Of a stretch of 39,948 nt of DNA, positions 18,201 to 25,891 are shown in pieces (positions within the stretch are counted from its first letter, which is position 1; each line of letters begins with the position of its first letter). The stretch spans positions 1-39,948 of the forward strand of contig JAUMTV010000008.1 in the NCBI GenBank assembly GCA_030531025.1. Direction: 5' to 3'. The translations under genes and the position numbers were made by a program. The notes beneath the pieces are model-generated. The model was given only the letters and a program-made list of their open reading frames with translations, was not told the DNA's origin and made no database searches. This DNA comes from Turicibacter sp. (GTDB taxonomy: Bacteria; Bacillota; Bacilli; MOL361; Turicibacteraceae).

Positions 18201-18272
18201 GTGAGCATACCCATACCCTAACTCTTTTAAATAGTCGATCACGACATTTTCAAAACTCATCTCCGTAAACAA
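15243..18272 (-). CDS. hsdR: type I restriction enzyme, R (restriction/translocase) subunit
   Basis: A 1009-residue HsdR. The N-terminal PD-(D/E)XK nuclease core is visible: PDVFVYINGIPLIVMELKS with D133, E147 and K149. The superfamily 2 motor follows with Walker A QGSGKS (286-291), DEAH (387-390) and FTGTP after it, then helicase motif VI (QAIARVNRVYEG) and a helical C-terminus that contacts the methyltransferase. With HsdM and HsdS it cuts unmodified DNA at a distance after ATP-driven translocation. The start is a TTG at 18272 with a strong AGGAGGGAG site; the ATG four codons later lacks one. It is the last gene of the hsdM-hsdS-hsdR operon, separated from hsdS by a stem-loop. Confidence 0.96.
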   Translation of the reverse strand: MFTEMSFENVVIDYLKELGYGYAHGSELVKEDKEVLLLDRLKQALIRLNPEIPVSSLLEAIRVMKNFDTNDVFTNNKTFHQYLTEGIEISDFIDGKTKYYRVHLIDYENPANNDFLVVNQLEITEDGGKKIPDVFVYINGIPLIVMELKSTSREEVTIEDAYKQLMNYKNVHIPSLFYYNAFLVISDGVETKAGTITASFDRFMSWKKVNPEDDSAMYQNRWLESLMFGLFNQRRLLDVMKNFILFTPKAKIMAQYHQYYGMKKAIASCEKAVHGDGRAGVVWHTQGSGKSFSMTFLAGNLVKSQSLNNPTLLVITDRNDLDGQLFETFKSASDFLRQTPVRMDSRQEVKDFLGNRQTGGIVFSTIQKFVEETGLLSERHNIVVMVDEAHRTQYGLDGKFDLDKGETKYGYAKYLREALPNATYIAFTGTPIETTDKSTYGVFGDLIDVYDMTQAVDDGATVKIYYESRLAKVQLDERKLQEIDDEYWSMQVNEGVEDYVVEQSQKQMSRMEQIITHPQRIHEVISDLIEHYEERQDLVAGKAMIVAYSRKAAWAMYQEIMAQRPEWKNKVRMVMTSNNQDEEEMAKLIGNKNTQKQYEAEFRDVNSDFKIVIVVDMWLTGFDVPSLDTMYIDKPMKAHNLMQAIARVNRVYEGKTGGLVVDYIGLKKELFDALKTYTNRDQDKIQENEEAKRLALDYIEVLRNMFHYFDYSDFFTESDHRRYELIRDGAEYVQLNEKRKAQFMDTTKRLKDVFKICTSLLEKEMKQEISYFIAVRSFIMKTNKTGTPDLKEVNNRISKMLEEAILGDEVLVLSEAGSSDNFDLLTEENLQKLQAMPQKNIAANILMRVMKEKVDSLKKVNLVKSKEFSEKLQRILDQYNNRHDEEDVYLVLEELIKLKDAILISIDEGTQLDLTYEEKAFFDVLTEDLEILETMDREVLLTIAKDLAKVINDTIKETGDEWYKSERAQAKMRTKIKRLLRKYDYPPNKSEQAINHVLEQAELQCMSMR

Positions 18273-18372
18273 CGCTTCTCCCTCCTAACTCTCTACATAA
18301 AAACAGAGAAACAATCTATATTTTCAAAATTACTCTTAGCTGCTAGTTCTTTTTAAGTTCAAGACTAGCTAT

Positions 18373-18414
18373 AGTCCAGATAAAAATTTTCTATAAAGAA
18401 AATTTATCTGGGCT
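18373..18414 (-). promoter_or_regulatory. long stem-loop between hsdS and hsdR
   Basis: An inverted repeat of 17-19 bases (18373-18391 with 18398-18414) with a 6-base loop and a 2-base bulge, beginning inside the hsdS stop codon. It has no following T run, so it is not a normal terminator. It may stabilise hsdMS mRNA or reduce read-through into hsdR, keeping restriction low relative to modification. Confidence 0.6.
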
Positions 18415-19615
18415 AACATAAATCACTCACTCGAATCTCACCTGACATTAGTTTTGGCAGTAAAGAGTCGCGGAGGCTACCTAAATATACTTTTTCTAAT
18501 TCATTGTGTTCAATCATATTAAATAATGATTCACACTTCTCCTCATAAACTTTTAATAAATTCTTATCTGGTACAATTATCTTAGTATTCTTTATATCCG
18601 TTTGTGTGATTAATGGTTGTGTAGACCCTCTATTTATTGCACTATAATCAATTTTTTGTAAAATTTGATTGATAAATTCATAATATACTGTTCTTATCAC
18701 TAAAGTATTATCTGATGGCCAAACAGGCCCACAAAATCTTTGAACAACTCCATGTGTTCCTACTCTTCCAATTACTAAAATTTTATCCTCACATAAAGGT
18801 TCAAGAACATATCCCATAACAGAACTTGCACCAATTAATGGATATCTATACTCTTTATCTTTTTCTGATGATTTTTTTGAAGGTCTTTTACCACTTGAAA
18901 TATTAATTAATTCTCCTAATCCCTTTACTGCCCATCCTTTTGGAATCATTCCTAATTCGCTTTCGACCATTTCGCCACTGCTTGATTTATAGGGTTGGCC
19001 TTCTTCATTTGGAAATTCAAAATCAACAAACCATCGCTTAAATAACGCCTGCGCCATCTCCTCAAGCGTCTCATTCATCTGATTATTCAACTCAATCTTA
19101 TCATCTAACGAAGAAAGAATAGCAGCAATCGCTTTTTGTTCACCAATAGAAGGGACTTGCACAGGAAATCTCTTAAAATCCTTTAATACAATTCTTCTAA
19201 TCGCTGAACCTGAAACATATCCCATCTCTAAGTCAGTTTTAGCTCTTGGTGAGAGAAGGTAATATCTTAAAAATTCCGGGTATATTTTCTTAATATTTGG
19301 TTTAAGAATAGCAATTGAAGATAAGATTACAACTTCCTTCTCCTCTTTAACTACATGCACATGTTTTAGATAGCTACCATCTTTAGCAATTAAAATGTCA
19401 TTCTTTTCTGGTTTACATTTTGCTTTTACTAATTTTAAATAATCTTCTTCACTTATTTGTCGACATGTACTCAAATTTATTTCAAAATAATTCATATCTT
19501 TTACAGAAGCCATTGGATAACCATTCTCAACTGATTTCGGGCTAGAATGAGCTCCATCAGTTATAGAAACACATATATCCTCTAAATTTAACACCTCCCA
19601 TTGTTTAAAACTCAT
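18413..19615 (-). CDS. hsdS: type I restriction enzyme, S (specificity) subunit
   Basis: A full-length HsdS with two target-recognition domains (about residues 1-150 and 215-370), each followed by a conserved helical spacer. The first ends in the signature PSIGEQKAIAAILSSLDDKIELN and the second spacer ends in LRDSLLPKLMSGEI. It defines the bipartite DNA site recognised by the HsdM-HsdS methyltransferase. A frame opens at 19630, but the start at 19615 (MSFKQW) is better: its ATG overlaps the last 11 bases of hsdM (ATGAGTTTTAA), the usual coupled arrangement. Upstream is hsdM, downstream hsdR. The sequence recognised is unknown. Confidence 0.94.
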   Translation of the reverse strand: MSFKQWEVLNLEDICVSITDGAHSSPKSVENGYPMASVKDMNYFEINLSTCRQISEEDYLKLVKAKCKPEKNDILIAKDGSYLKHVHVVKEEKEVVILSSIAILKPNIKKIYPEFLRYYLLSPRAKTDLEMGYVSGSAIRRIVLKDFKRFPVQVPSIGEQKAIAAILSSLDDKIELNNQMNETLEEMAQALFKRWFVDFEFPNEEGQPYKSSSGEMVESELGMIPKGWAVKGLGELINISSGKRPSKKSSEKDKEYRYPLIGASSVMGYVLEPLCEDKILVIGRVGTHGVVQRFCGPVWPSDNTLVIRTVYYEFINQILQKIDYSAINRGSTQPLITQTDIKNTKIIVPDKNLLKVYEEKCESLFNMIEHNELEKVYLGSLRDSLLPKLMSGEIRVSDLC

Positions 19616-21089
19616 ATCCAATTCCCCCAAGTTGTTTTCTGATTTCCTCTTCCAACTCTTTAGATTTTTGGAATTGCTCTACTAGTTGCTTTGTTAAACG
19701 TTCCATTTTTTCTTCAAACGGTTCACCATCATCGTCCGCCTCTTCAATTCCAACATAGCGACCTGGTGTTAAAATGTAGTCATGTTCTCTAATTTCATCA
19801 AGATTTACTACTTTACAGAATCCTTGAATATCTTCATAGTTTTCATCATTTTTATAGTTGACATAAGTATCGGCAATTTTTCTAATTTCTTCATCCGTTA
19901 ATTCTCTTAAACGACGTGTCACCATTGTTCCAAGTTTACGTGCATCAATAAATAACGTTTTCCCTTTATGAGATTTATTTCGGTTCATGATCCAAATACA
20001 AACTTCTATTCCAGTTGAATAGAATAACTTACCTGGTAAAGCAACAATACAGTCGACTAAATCAGCCGTAATCATATTTTGACGGATAACCCCTTCATTT
20101 GATGTATTACTTGAAAGGGATCCATTAGCAAGAACCGTTGCTGCAATTCCATTTTGACTTAACTTATCAACCATGTGCGATAACCAAGCATAGTTGGCAT
20201 TTGAAGCTGGCGGTACTCCCCATTTCCAGCGAGCATCATTTTTAAATAAGGCTCCTCCCCAATCACTATCATTAAATGGAGGGTTAGCTAACACATAATC
20301 TGCTTTTAACGTTGGATGTAAATCTTCGCCAAACGTATCCGCATTTTTAGAACCTAAATTATTTTCAATTCCACGAATCGCTAAGTTCATTTTTGCTAAC
20401 TTCCAAGTCGTTGGGTTCCACTCTTGACCATAAACGGAAATATCAAACGTGTTCCCACTATGCTCTTTGACGAATTTATACGATTGAACAAACATCCCCC
20501 CGCTACCACAAGCCGGGTCATAAACTTTACCTTTATACGGCTGAATCATTTCAACCATTAATTTAACGACAGATTTAGGCGTATAGAATTCTCCACCTTC
20601 ATTTGCTCCGAATTTTCCTAAGAAGTATTCATAGACACGACCTAAGACGTCTTTATCACGAGCATCTTCTCCACCGACATTAATGTTGGTAAATAAGTCG
20701 ATGATTTCACCTAAAATACGTTTATCAAGTTCAGGGCGTGAATAATTTTTAGGAAGCACCCCACGTAATGAGTCATTTTCTTTTTCGATTGAATCAAGAG
20801 CCTGATCCACTATTTGACCAATTTCAGGTTGTTTAGAATGGTCAGAAATGTAACTCCAACGCGCATGTTCTGGAACCCAGAACACACCTTCAGAAATATA
20901 CTCGTCACGATCTTCAGCAAACTCTGGATCGTCTGCTAATAATTCCACATAGCGCTCATTAAACGTATCTGAAACATATTTTAAGAAAATCAATCCAAGT
21001 ACCACGTGCTGATACTCCGATGGATTCATATTATTACGTAATTTATCCGCTGCTTGCCACAGCTTCTCTTCAAAACCAATTGTAGCCAT
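19605..21089 (-). CDS. hsdM: type I restriction enzyme, M (N6-adenine methyltransferase) subunit
   Basis: A 494-residue HsdM. It has an N-terminal helical domain (MNPSEYQHVVLGLIFLKY region), the S-adenosylmethionine motif I DPACGSGGMF (191-200) and an intact catalytic motif IV NPPF (269-272), followed by the usual WGVPPASNANYAWL segment and a helical tail. It methylates adenine in the bipartite site chosen by HsdS. An AGGAGG site lies before the ATG and a good promoter at 21128-21156, so the type I operon can be expressed without the upstream helicase gene. It is a useful intact reference for the QPPF homologue at 23798-25120. Confidence 0.96.
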   Translation of the reverse strand: MATIGFEEKLWQAADKLRNNMNPSEYQHVVLGLIFLKYVSDTFNERYVELLADDPEFAEDRDEYISEGVFWVPEHARWSYISDHSKQPEIGQIVDQALDSIEKENDSLRGVLPKNYSRPELDKRILGEIIDLFTNINVGGEDARDKDVLGRVYEYFLGKFGANEGGEFYTPKSVVKLMVEMIQPYKGKVYDPACGSGGMFVQSYKFVKEHSGNTFDISVYGQEWNPTTWKLAKMNLAIRGIENNLGSKNADTFGEDLHPTLKADYVLANPPFNDSDWGGALFKNDARWKWGVPPASNANYAWLSHMVDKLSQNGIAATVLANGSLSSNTSNEGVIRQNMITADLVDCIVALPGKLFYSTGIEVCIWIMNRNKSHKGKTLFIDARKLGTMVTRRLRELTDEEIRKIADTYVNYKNDENYEDIQGFCKVVNLDEIREHDYILTPGRYVGIEEADDDGEPFEEKMERLTKQLVEQFQKSKELEEEIRKQLGGIGYEF

Positions 21090-21127
21090 TCTCTTTTCCT
21101 CCTAATACGATACCTAGTATAACTATT

Positions 21128-21156
21128 ATTTTAAATGCACTTTATATCGATGACAA
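21128..21156 (-). promoter_or_regulatory. promoter of the hsdM-hsdS-hsdR operon
   Basis: Read on the minus strand: TTGTCA (21151-21156), a 17-base spacer, TAAAAT (21128-21133), about 40 bases before the hsdM ATG. Confidence 0.65.
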
Positions 21157-21220
21157 TAAAAACAAACCTAATAAATCATTTCATAACTCTTGAAATCCTA
21201 TGATCATTAAAGTTTTGATT

Positions 21221-23326
21221 TTATAACTCTACCTCTGCTGTAAACATTGCTGTTTCTGTTTTTTCAGGTGCGATAAGAATTGGCCACCAAAACTCTGCAT
21301 CTTTCCAACCTTGTTCTTTTCGCCCATTTTGCCTTAATAAAATAAGGGTTGGTTCTGATATAGCTAAAGCTTTTGCTTGTGGAATTAACCCTGCTCCTTC
21401 AGGACTTGTTATATACTCTCCGTTTCCTCGTAACCTTGGCATTTCACGGTTTATTTTTGATAATATGTGAACTTCTTTAGTCGAAAGATATTCAAGCATT
21501 CCCAAAAATGACTTTTTATCGACACTTATCAAATCGTCACATTCAATTGTTTCATAAAAATAATCAATTATTTGTGTTGCAACTTCTTTTGGGACCATAA
21601 ATTGACCATTTAACTCATTCCTGTTATACAACTTAACTAATGTGTCTATCTTAGAGATCATTGCCTGAATCGCTGTTTTTGATTTCGTATTAAAGCCATA
21701 AGGAACAATACGTTTATGAGATTTAATTAATTTAGTATCACTCATCATCACCTTATTCGGAGAACATGGAATAATTTTACCCTTTGGATCCCTCCCAATA
21801 AAAATAACTCCACGATCCAACTTTCCATTTTCAAAATCATCACGTAATTGAGCATCCATTTCATTAATTTTTTTCATTCGCTCATATAAATCTAGAGTTG
21901 TATATAACTTAGTCACTGCTAAATCCTTCTCGTTACGATATCCAAACATACGGGCATGTTGTAGCACTGTATCTTGTTGCATCTTTTGTGGACGTCTTCC
22001 ATAATAAAAACCAATTAAATTTGAAATGGTAATTCCCCGATCTAAAATTTGACCTCCTAAGAAAATCGTTAATGGAGTTCTTACTTTTAATTGACCACTT
22101 TCATCTAACAATGTATCCATATCCTTTTCTGAATTTACCACAATTGGATTTACCCACTTCACAGCATGTTTAAAATATAACATGACATCATTTAAAGCTG
22201 GTACTGTAAATCCGTGATCCGTAATTGATTCCTTTAAATTACTATAAACAGGTACAATTAACTTAAGAATTTCTGCTTCATCTTCAGCAACTTTTTTCTG
22301 AAGTTCTTCTATAAGTGCATTTACAATATCATATTGATTACCATGAGAAGCTTTAGCAATTTCGGTATGAACAATAAAACTAAATTTATTCTCTTTCCCT
22401 CGTGGACGATTTCCTGCATTATTTTGAATAAATCTAATACAACCACCAACTAAAAAAGTCAAAATGGCTGTTCGTAAGCCAGTAATTTTCTTTGATGTTA
22501 ATACCTCTTCAATTTTAAAACGACGTCGATCACTTTGCTTGATTATAGCTAGCTCTTCCGGATCAATAATTTCAAATAAATTATGGCAATAGGGATTGAC
22601 CTCTTCATCAAAATAGTAATCTCCTCCAATATATCCTTCACCATAAGGGACTAATACTGTTTTAGCTGGTTTTATTGGTTCGATAAGCTCACCATTAAGA
22701 ACAATGTCATCTGGTTGAAGATATAGTGCATACGGAGTCGCTGTTACTTGAACAAATTTACAATCAAGTGCTAATCGAAGATCATTAATTTGTTCTGAAA
22801 TCTTTCTTAAATCAAACTCCTTTGTTTCTTTATTCTTTTCAAAACGGATTGAACAATAATCAGCCTCATCATCAATAATCAAACATTTTCTTGAACCAGC
22901 CTTTGCATACTCTTGTATAAAGTTCATTAATTTTTTTAAGTTATTCTTCTCTTTCTTCACCACAATAATCATCTGCTTATCCATTTCATAAGCAGATAAA
23001 TGACTCGGCATTGACATAATATCATATACATCAATTAAGTCATCTTCAACAAATTCCTTAAATTCACCTTGTAAACGAGATGTTGTTTGTTTGGCTAAAG
23101 CATTAGAGTTTTTCGTTAATACAACTGACAAATCATACCCGTTATCAAAGGCCAGTGCAATGACCCCAATAAATGTTTTAGTTTTACCACTTTGAATTTT
23201 ACCTAACATCATTAAAGGCTTAGTTCCTAAATGATCTAAAGCCTCTACTGCCTCAACAATACATTGCTTTTGCTCTTCACTATATTCATCTTTCTTTCCC
23301 TGAAAGGAATCTCCTAATAAATTCAT
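21221..23326 (-). CDS. Z1-domain superfamily 2 helicase-like protein
   Basis: A 701-residue protein with a superfamily 2 ATPase core of the Z1 type: Walker A GKIQSGKT (42-49), Walker B IIDDEADY (150-157), TATPYA (195-200), GGQILDRGITI (424-434, motif V-like) and QHARMFGYR (456-464, motif VI with its arginine finger). Z1 proteins have been placed in predicted restriction-like systems alongside MORC/MutL-type ATPases and nucleases; their exact activity is poorly known. Here it sits between the QPPF/half-S genes and the type I operon. It has its own candidate promoter at 23377-23405, so whether it works with the upstream set, with HsdMSR, or alone is open. No separate nuclease motif was recognised. 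Confidence 0.85.
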   Translation of the reverse strand: MNLLGDSFQGKKDEYSEEQKQCIVEAVEALDHLGTKPLMMLGKIQSGKTKTFIGVIALAFDNGYDLSVVLTKNSNALAKQTTSRLQGEFKEFVEDDLIDVYDIMSMPSHLSAYEMDKQMIIVVKKEKNNLKKLMNFIQEYAKAGSRKCLIIDDEADYCSIRFEKNKETKEFDLRKISEQINDLRLALDCKFVQVTATPYALYLQPDDIVLNGELIEPIKPAKTVLVPYGEGYIGGDYYFDEEVNPYCHNLFEIIDPEELAIIKQSDRRRFKIEEVLTSKKITGLRTAILTFLVGGCIRFIQNNAGNRPRGKENKFSFIVHTEIAKASHGNQYDIVNALIEELQKKVAEDEAEILKLIVPVYSNLKESITDHGFTVPALNDVMLYFKHAVKWVNPIVVNSEKDMDTLLDESGQLKVRTPLTIFLGGQILDRGITISNLIGFYYGRRPQKMQQDTVLQHARMFGYRNEKDLAVTKLYTTLDLYERMKKINEMDAQLRDDFENGKLDRGVIFIGRDPKGKIIPCSPNKVMMSDTKLIKSHKRIVPYGFNTKSKTAIQAMISKIDTLVKLYNRNELNGQFMVPKEVATQIIDYFYETIECDDLISVDKKSFLGMLEYLSTKEVHILSKINREMPRLRGNGEYITSPEGAGLIPQAKALAISEPTLILLRQNGRKEQGWKDAEFWWPILIAPEKTETAMFTAEVEL

Positions 23327-23376
23327 TTTTCTTTCTCCTTCTTTTCTTCTTGATTTATATCTCCCATATACCCGAC

Positions 23377-23405
23377 ATATTACATCTTTCTTATATCAAA
23401 TTCAA
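23377..23405 (-). promoter_or_regulatory. candidate promoter of the Z1 gene
   Basis: Read on the minus strand: TTGAAT (23400-23405), a 17-base spacer, TAATAT (23377-23382). A 13-base palindrome GATTTGTCAAATC (23418-23430) lies just upstream and could be an activator or repressor site. The 186-base gap after the 80-residue gene also argues for an independent start. Confidence 0.5.
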
Positions 23406-23512
23406 CAAAAACATAAAGATTTGTCAAATCGTGTCATCAAGTGTTGAAATCAGCTGTTTCTCTAGTAGCATCATTCTTTAAACCAATCCAATTTTGAAAA
23501 ACTATCTTATTT

Positions 23513-23755
23513 TTATGAACAAACTTCAAATTGTAAAGTTTGCTCTCCCAAATTTTTAGTGTAACGGAAGCTACATGACGTATCATATAGCTTCCATGCT
23601 TCAAATTTATCTCCTACTACTCGATTTTGACTGAGATACGCACGAAATACTTCTGTTAATTGCTTTTTACTCTCCCGTCGTGGAAGTCCGTAAATCAACA
23701 CTGTTTGATTTTGTTTCGGCCCTAATTTCTCTAATTTCATCGTCCAAGTCTTCAT
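23513..23755 (-). CDS. 80-residue protein of unknown function in the QPPF/half-S cluster
   Basis: A small basic protein, mixed alpha/beta by eye, with no membrane segment or recognised motif. The ATG at 23755 has a GGAGAAGGGG site. It starts 43 bases after the stop of the HsdM-like gene on the same strand, so it is very likely the third gene of the same operon. It could be a small accessory or inhibitory subunit, but nothing in the sequence shows this. Confidence 0.6.
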   Translation of the reverse strand: MKTWTMKLEKLGPKQNQTVLIYGLPRRESKKQLTEVFRAYLSQNRVVGDKFEAWKLYDTSCSFRYTKNLGEQTLQFEVCS

Positions 23756-23797
23756 TATCCCCTTCTCCTCATCCCTAAAAATCTATCCTAATGAATT

Positions 23798-25120
23798 TTA
23801 TCCTAAAATCTCTTCTAATTGAGTTTGAATCTCCGTTAGCTTCTTCGTTAAAGTTTTATGTTCTTCTCGTAAGGATTCTAAGTCAAACACTTCATGAATT
23901 TCCTTTTTTGTCACATAACGTTCAATCATCAAGTTATAACGATTTTCTCGAATTTGTTCCAAAGATACTAACTTAGATACTTCTGCTCGTTCTTTACGGG
24001 TATGATAAAGTTGTCCGATTTCCTTGATTGATTGCTCTAACAATGTATTTAACGTACGATTTTTCTCAACAAATGACGTTGCGTTCATAAAGAAAATATC
24101 ATTTGTTTTCTTTTGTTTATTAAAGATAATAATATTAACGGGTAACGCCGTTCCATATAGCATATTTCCAGGCAAAGAAATCACCGTTTCGATTAAATTT
24201 TCTTCGATTAATTGTTTTCGAATGTCTCCTTCACGTGATTCTCGGAATAAAACACCTGATGGTACAATCATCACTGCTTTTCCCGTCTCATTTAAACTCT
24301 CAACAACTTGTGTCATGAAGGCAAAGTCTGCACTTGATCTTGGTGGAACCCCACGGTGAAAACGAACATCATCCATCACCTGCTCCATTCCCCAGTCCTT
24401 TAAACCAAATGGTGGCTGACAAACGATGCAATCAAACTTTTGAAGCGTTGTTCCTTCTACATGCTTAGGATCAATTAATGTATGTCCCTCTTTTAAATAA
24501 GTCAATTCTTGAATACGTCCTGTTAAAGTAAGTAACATTCGACATTGATTTAAGGCTTGACGATTGATTTCTTGACCATAAATGAGCACATCTTGATGAG
24601 ATTGACTCACTTCATAAGCTAAATTCCCTGAGCCAATTGCCGGATCATATAGTGTTTCAAATGAAGTATTAGTTAATAACTCCTTTGATAACAAAGCAAG
24701 CGATGCTGGCGTTTCAAAACTAAAACGATCTTGTAAACTTAAATAAAATGAACATTTTTGAAATACTTCTACAGAAGATTGTTCAAACGAAACCGAATTT
24801 AAAAAATCAATGACTTGTTTAAACAATTTATCATTATCTAAACGGTCAATATCGGAGAAGCTATCTTGTAACCAATTCAGTTCAGCATTTTGATCAATAA
24901 ATGATTTTAAGGACTGAATAAGCTCATCCTTACAAGTTGCTTCTTTCAAATCAAAACACCCTTGTAGTTGTGATGTGAATACTTCATTTTCCTCCAATAA
25001 TTCTCTTTCTAATTGATGAAGAAAAGTAAATGTTCGAATGAGTTGACCAGCAGAGCTTGAATCAAAACTTCCTCTTAATAAATCACTGAATTTGTATGCA
25101 TAATTTTGAATGTTCTTCAT
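23798..25120 (-). CDS. HsdM-like N6-adenine methyltransferase homologue with QPPF in place of NPPF
   Basis: A 440-residue protein of the HsdM-type gamma-class methyltransferase family, shorter than normal HsdM. The cofactor motif DPAIGSGNL (159-167) is kept, as is the post-motif-IV region (FHRGVPPRSSADFAFM, like the HsdM RWKWGVPPASNANYAWL region). The catalytic motif IV, however, reads CQPPFGL, with Q235 where active enzymes have Asn or Asp. The codon is a clear CAG. This side chain holds the target adenine amino group, so the protein may be inactive or altered while still binding DNA and cofactor. A long helical tail ends the protein. It follows the single-TRD S-like gene by 11 bases, so the two almost certainly form a complex. 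Confidence 0.85.
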   Translation of the reverse strand: MKNIQNYAYKFSDLLRGSFDSSSAGQLIRTFTFLHQLERELLEENEVFTSQLQGCFDLKEATCKDELIQSLKSFIDQNAELNWLQDSFSDIDRLDNDKLFKQVIDFLNSVSFEQSSVEVFQKCSFYLSLQDRFSFETPASLALLSKELLTNTSFETLYDPAIGSGNLAYEVSQSHQDVLIYGQEINRQALNQCRMLLTLTGRIQELTYLKEGHTLIDPKHVEGTTLQKFDCIVCQPPFGLKDWGMEQVMDDVRFHRGVPPRSSADFAFMTQVVESLNETGKAVMIVPSGVLFRESREGDIRKQLIEENLIETVISLPGNMLYGTALPVNIIIFNKQKKTNDIFFMNATSFVEKNRTLNTLLEQSIKEIGQLYHTRKERAEVSKLVSLEQIRENRYNLMIERYVTKKEIHEVFDLESLREEHKTLTKKLTEIQTQLEEILG

Positions 25121-25131
25121 TTTTCTATCCC

Positions 25132-25686
25132 CTATCCTAGTAAATTTTGTAAAAACGCCTTAAATTGTTTTTCACGATTTTGAATTAGCTGTTCCATCAC
25201 TGCTCTTTCATCTTTCAGCAATTGATAAGCTTTTGCTACTTCACGTTGTTTTTCAATCGTGGGGAGTTTCACATCTAATTCCTCTAACGTCGATAACCGA
25301 ATCATCGGCACCGTTACCCCTTGAGCATTTGTTTTAAAATATGATTGTGCAAAATCTGAATTCAAATACATAGCTAAATAGGCTGGATCAACTTGATTTA
25401 CATCATTCACCGTTAACACTAAGAAATGAGAAGTTGCAACCGTATCAGCTAAGTCCTCTTCAATAAGAGCTGCTGAATTTTCTGCACATTTTGCTTTAAA
25501 AATAATATCATTCTTCTTTAGGAAGAAACGCTCATTCACATTTTGAGCTTCAAATTCGGTTAACTGATCAAATAAAATAATTCCTTCCTTAGTTACATCC
25601 TTTAACTTAATCTGCTTATAAGTCTTTCCTTCAGAAGGTCTTCCTTGAAAACCACTTTTTACTCTACATAACTCTGATAACTTCAT
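25132..25686 (-). CDS. half-size HsdS-like specificity protein with one target-recognition domain
   Basis: A 184-residue protein with a single HsdS-type target-recognition domain (about 1-140, including SGFQGRPSEGKTYKQI and LPTIEKQREVAKAYQLL) and one helical spacer at the C-terminus. Normal HsdS has two of each. Natural or engineered half-size S proteins can dimerise and recognise a symmetric site, so a homodimer is likely here. The ATG follows a GGAGGAAT site. It is the first gene of an operon driven by the strong promoter at 25749-25777, followed by the QPPF HsdM-like gene and an 80-residue gene. No HsdR partner belongs to this operon. Confidence 0.85.
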   Translation of the reverse strand: MKLSELCRVKSGFQGRPSEGKTYKQIKLKDVTKEGIILFDQLTEFEAQNVNERFFLKKNDIIFKAKCAENSAALIEEDLADTVATSHFLVLTVNDVNQVDPAYLAMYLNSDFAQSYFKTNAQGVTVPMIRLSTLEELDVKLPTIEKQREVAKAYQLLKDERAVMEQLIQNREKQFKAFLQNLLG

Positions 25687-25748
25687 TTAATATTCCTCCA
25701 TTCATCACAAGAGAATTCATCAAGGCATCCACTCGCTTTATATTTTTT

Positions 25749-25777
25749 ATTGTACAGCATTCTTTCGCCTTAGTCAA
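25749..25777 (-). promoter_or_regulatory. strong sigma-A promoter of the half-S/QPPF operon
   Basis: Read on the minus strand: TTGACT (25772-25777), a 17-base spacer, TACAAT (25749-25754). This is among the best promoter matches in the window. Two 21-bp direct repeats overlap it and lie just upstream. Confidence 0.8.
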
Positions 25778-25806
25778 CGCTTTTTGTTAAGCATTTTTTC
25801 GCCTTA
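25752..25806. repeat. two 21-bp direct repeats across the half-S/QPPF promoter
   Basis: GTACAGCATTCTTTCGCCTTA (25752-25772) and GTTAAGCATTTTTTCGCCTTA (25786-25806) agree at 18 of 21 positions, with a 34-base period. One copy covers the spacer and the edge of the -10 and -35 boxes; the other lies just upstream of the -35. They look like binding sites for a repressor, perhaps one of the operon's own DNA-binding products. Confidence 0.75.
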
Positions 25807-25822
25807 TTTTTTAGCATAAAAA

Positions 25823-25845
25823 AGAGGACTCAAATTGAGCCCTCT
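25823..25845 (-). terminator. terminator of the four-gene helicase operon
   Basis: Read on the minus strand: a 10-bp stem with one G-U pair (core AGAGGGCTCA / TGAGTCCTCT), a 3-base loop and six T. It lies about 45 bases past the stop of the large helicase gene. Confidence 0.8.
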
Positions 25846-25891
25846 CTTAGAAAATATCTTACACAATACTTTTTTCAATTATACTATTGTT

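Noticed and set aside
18413..19615. Phase-variable, invertible hsdS locus
   Set aside because: No recombinase gene, no silent hsdS copy and no inverted repeats shared between the full hsdS and the half-size S gene were found.
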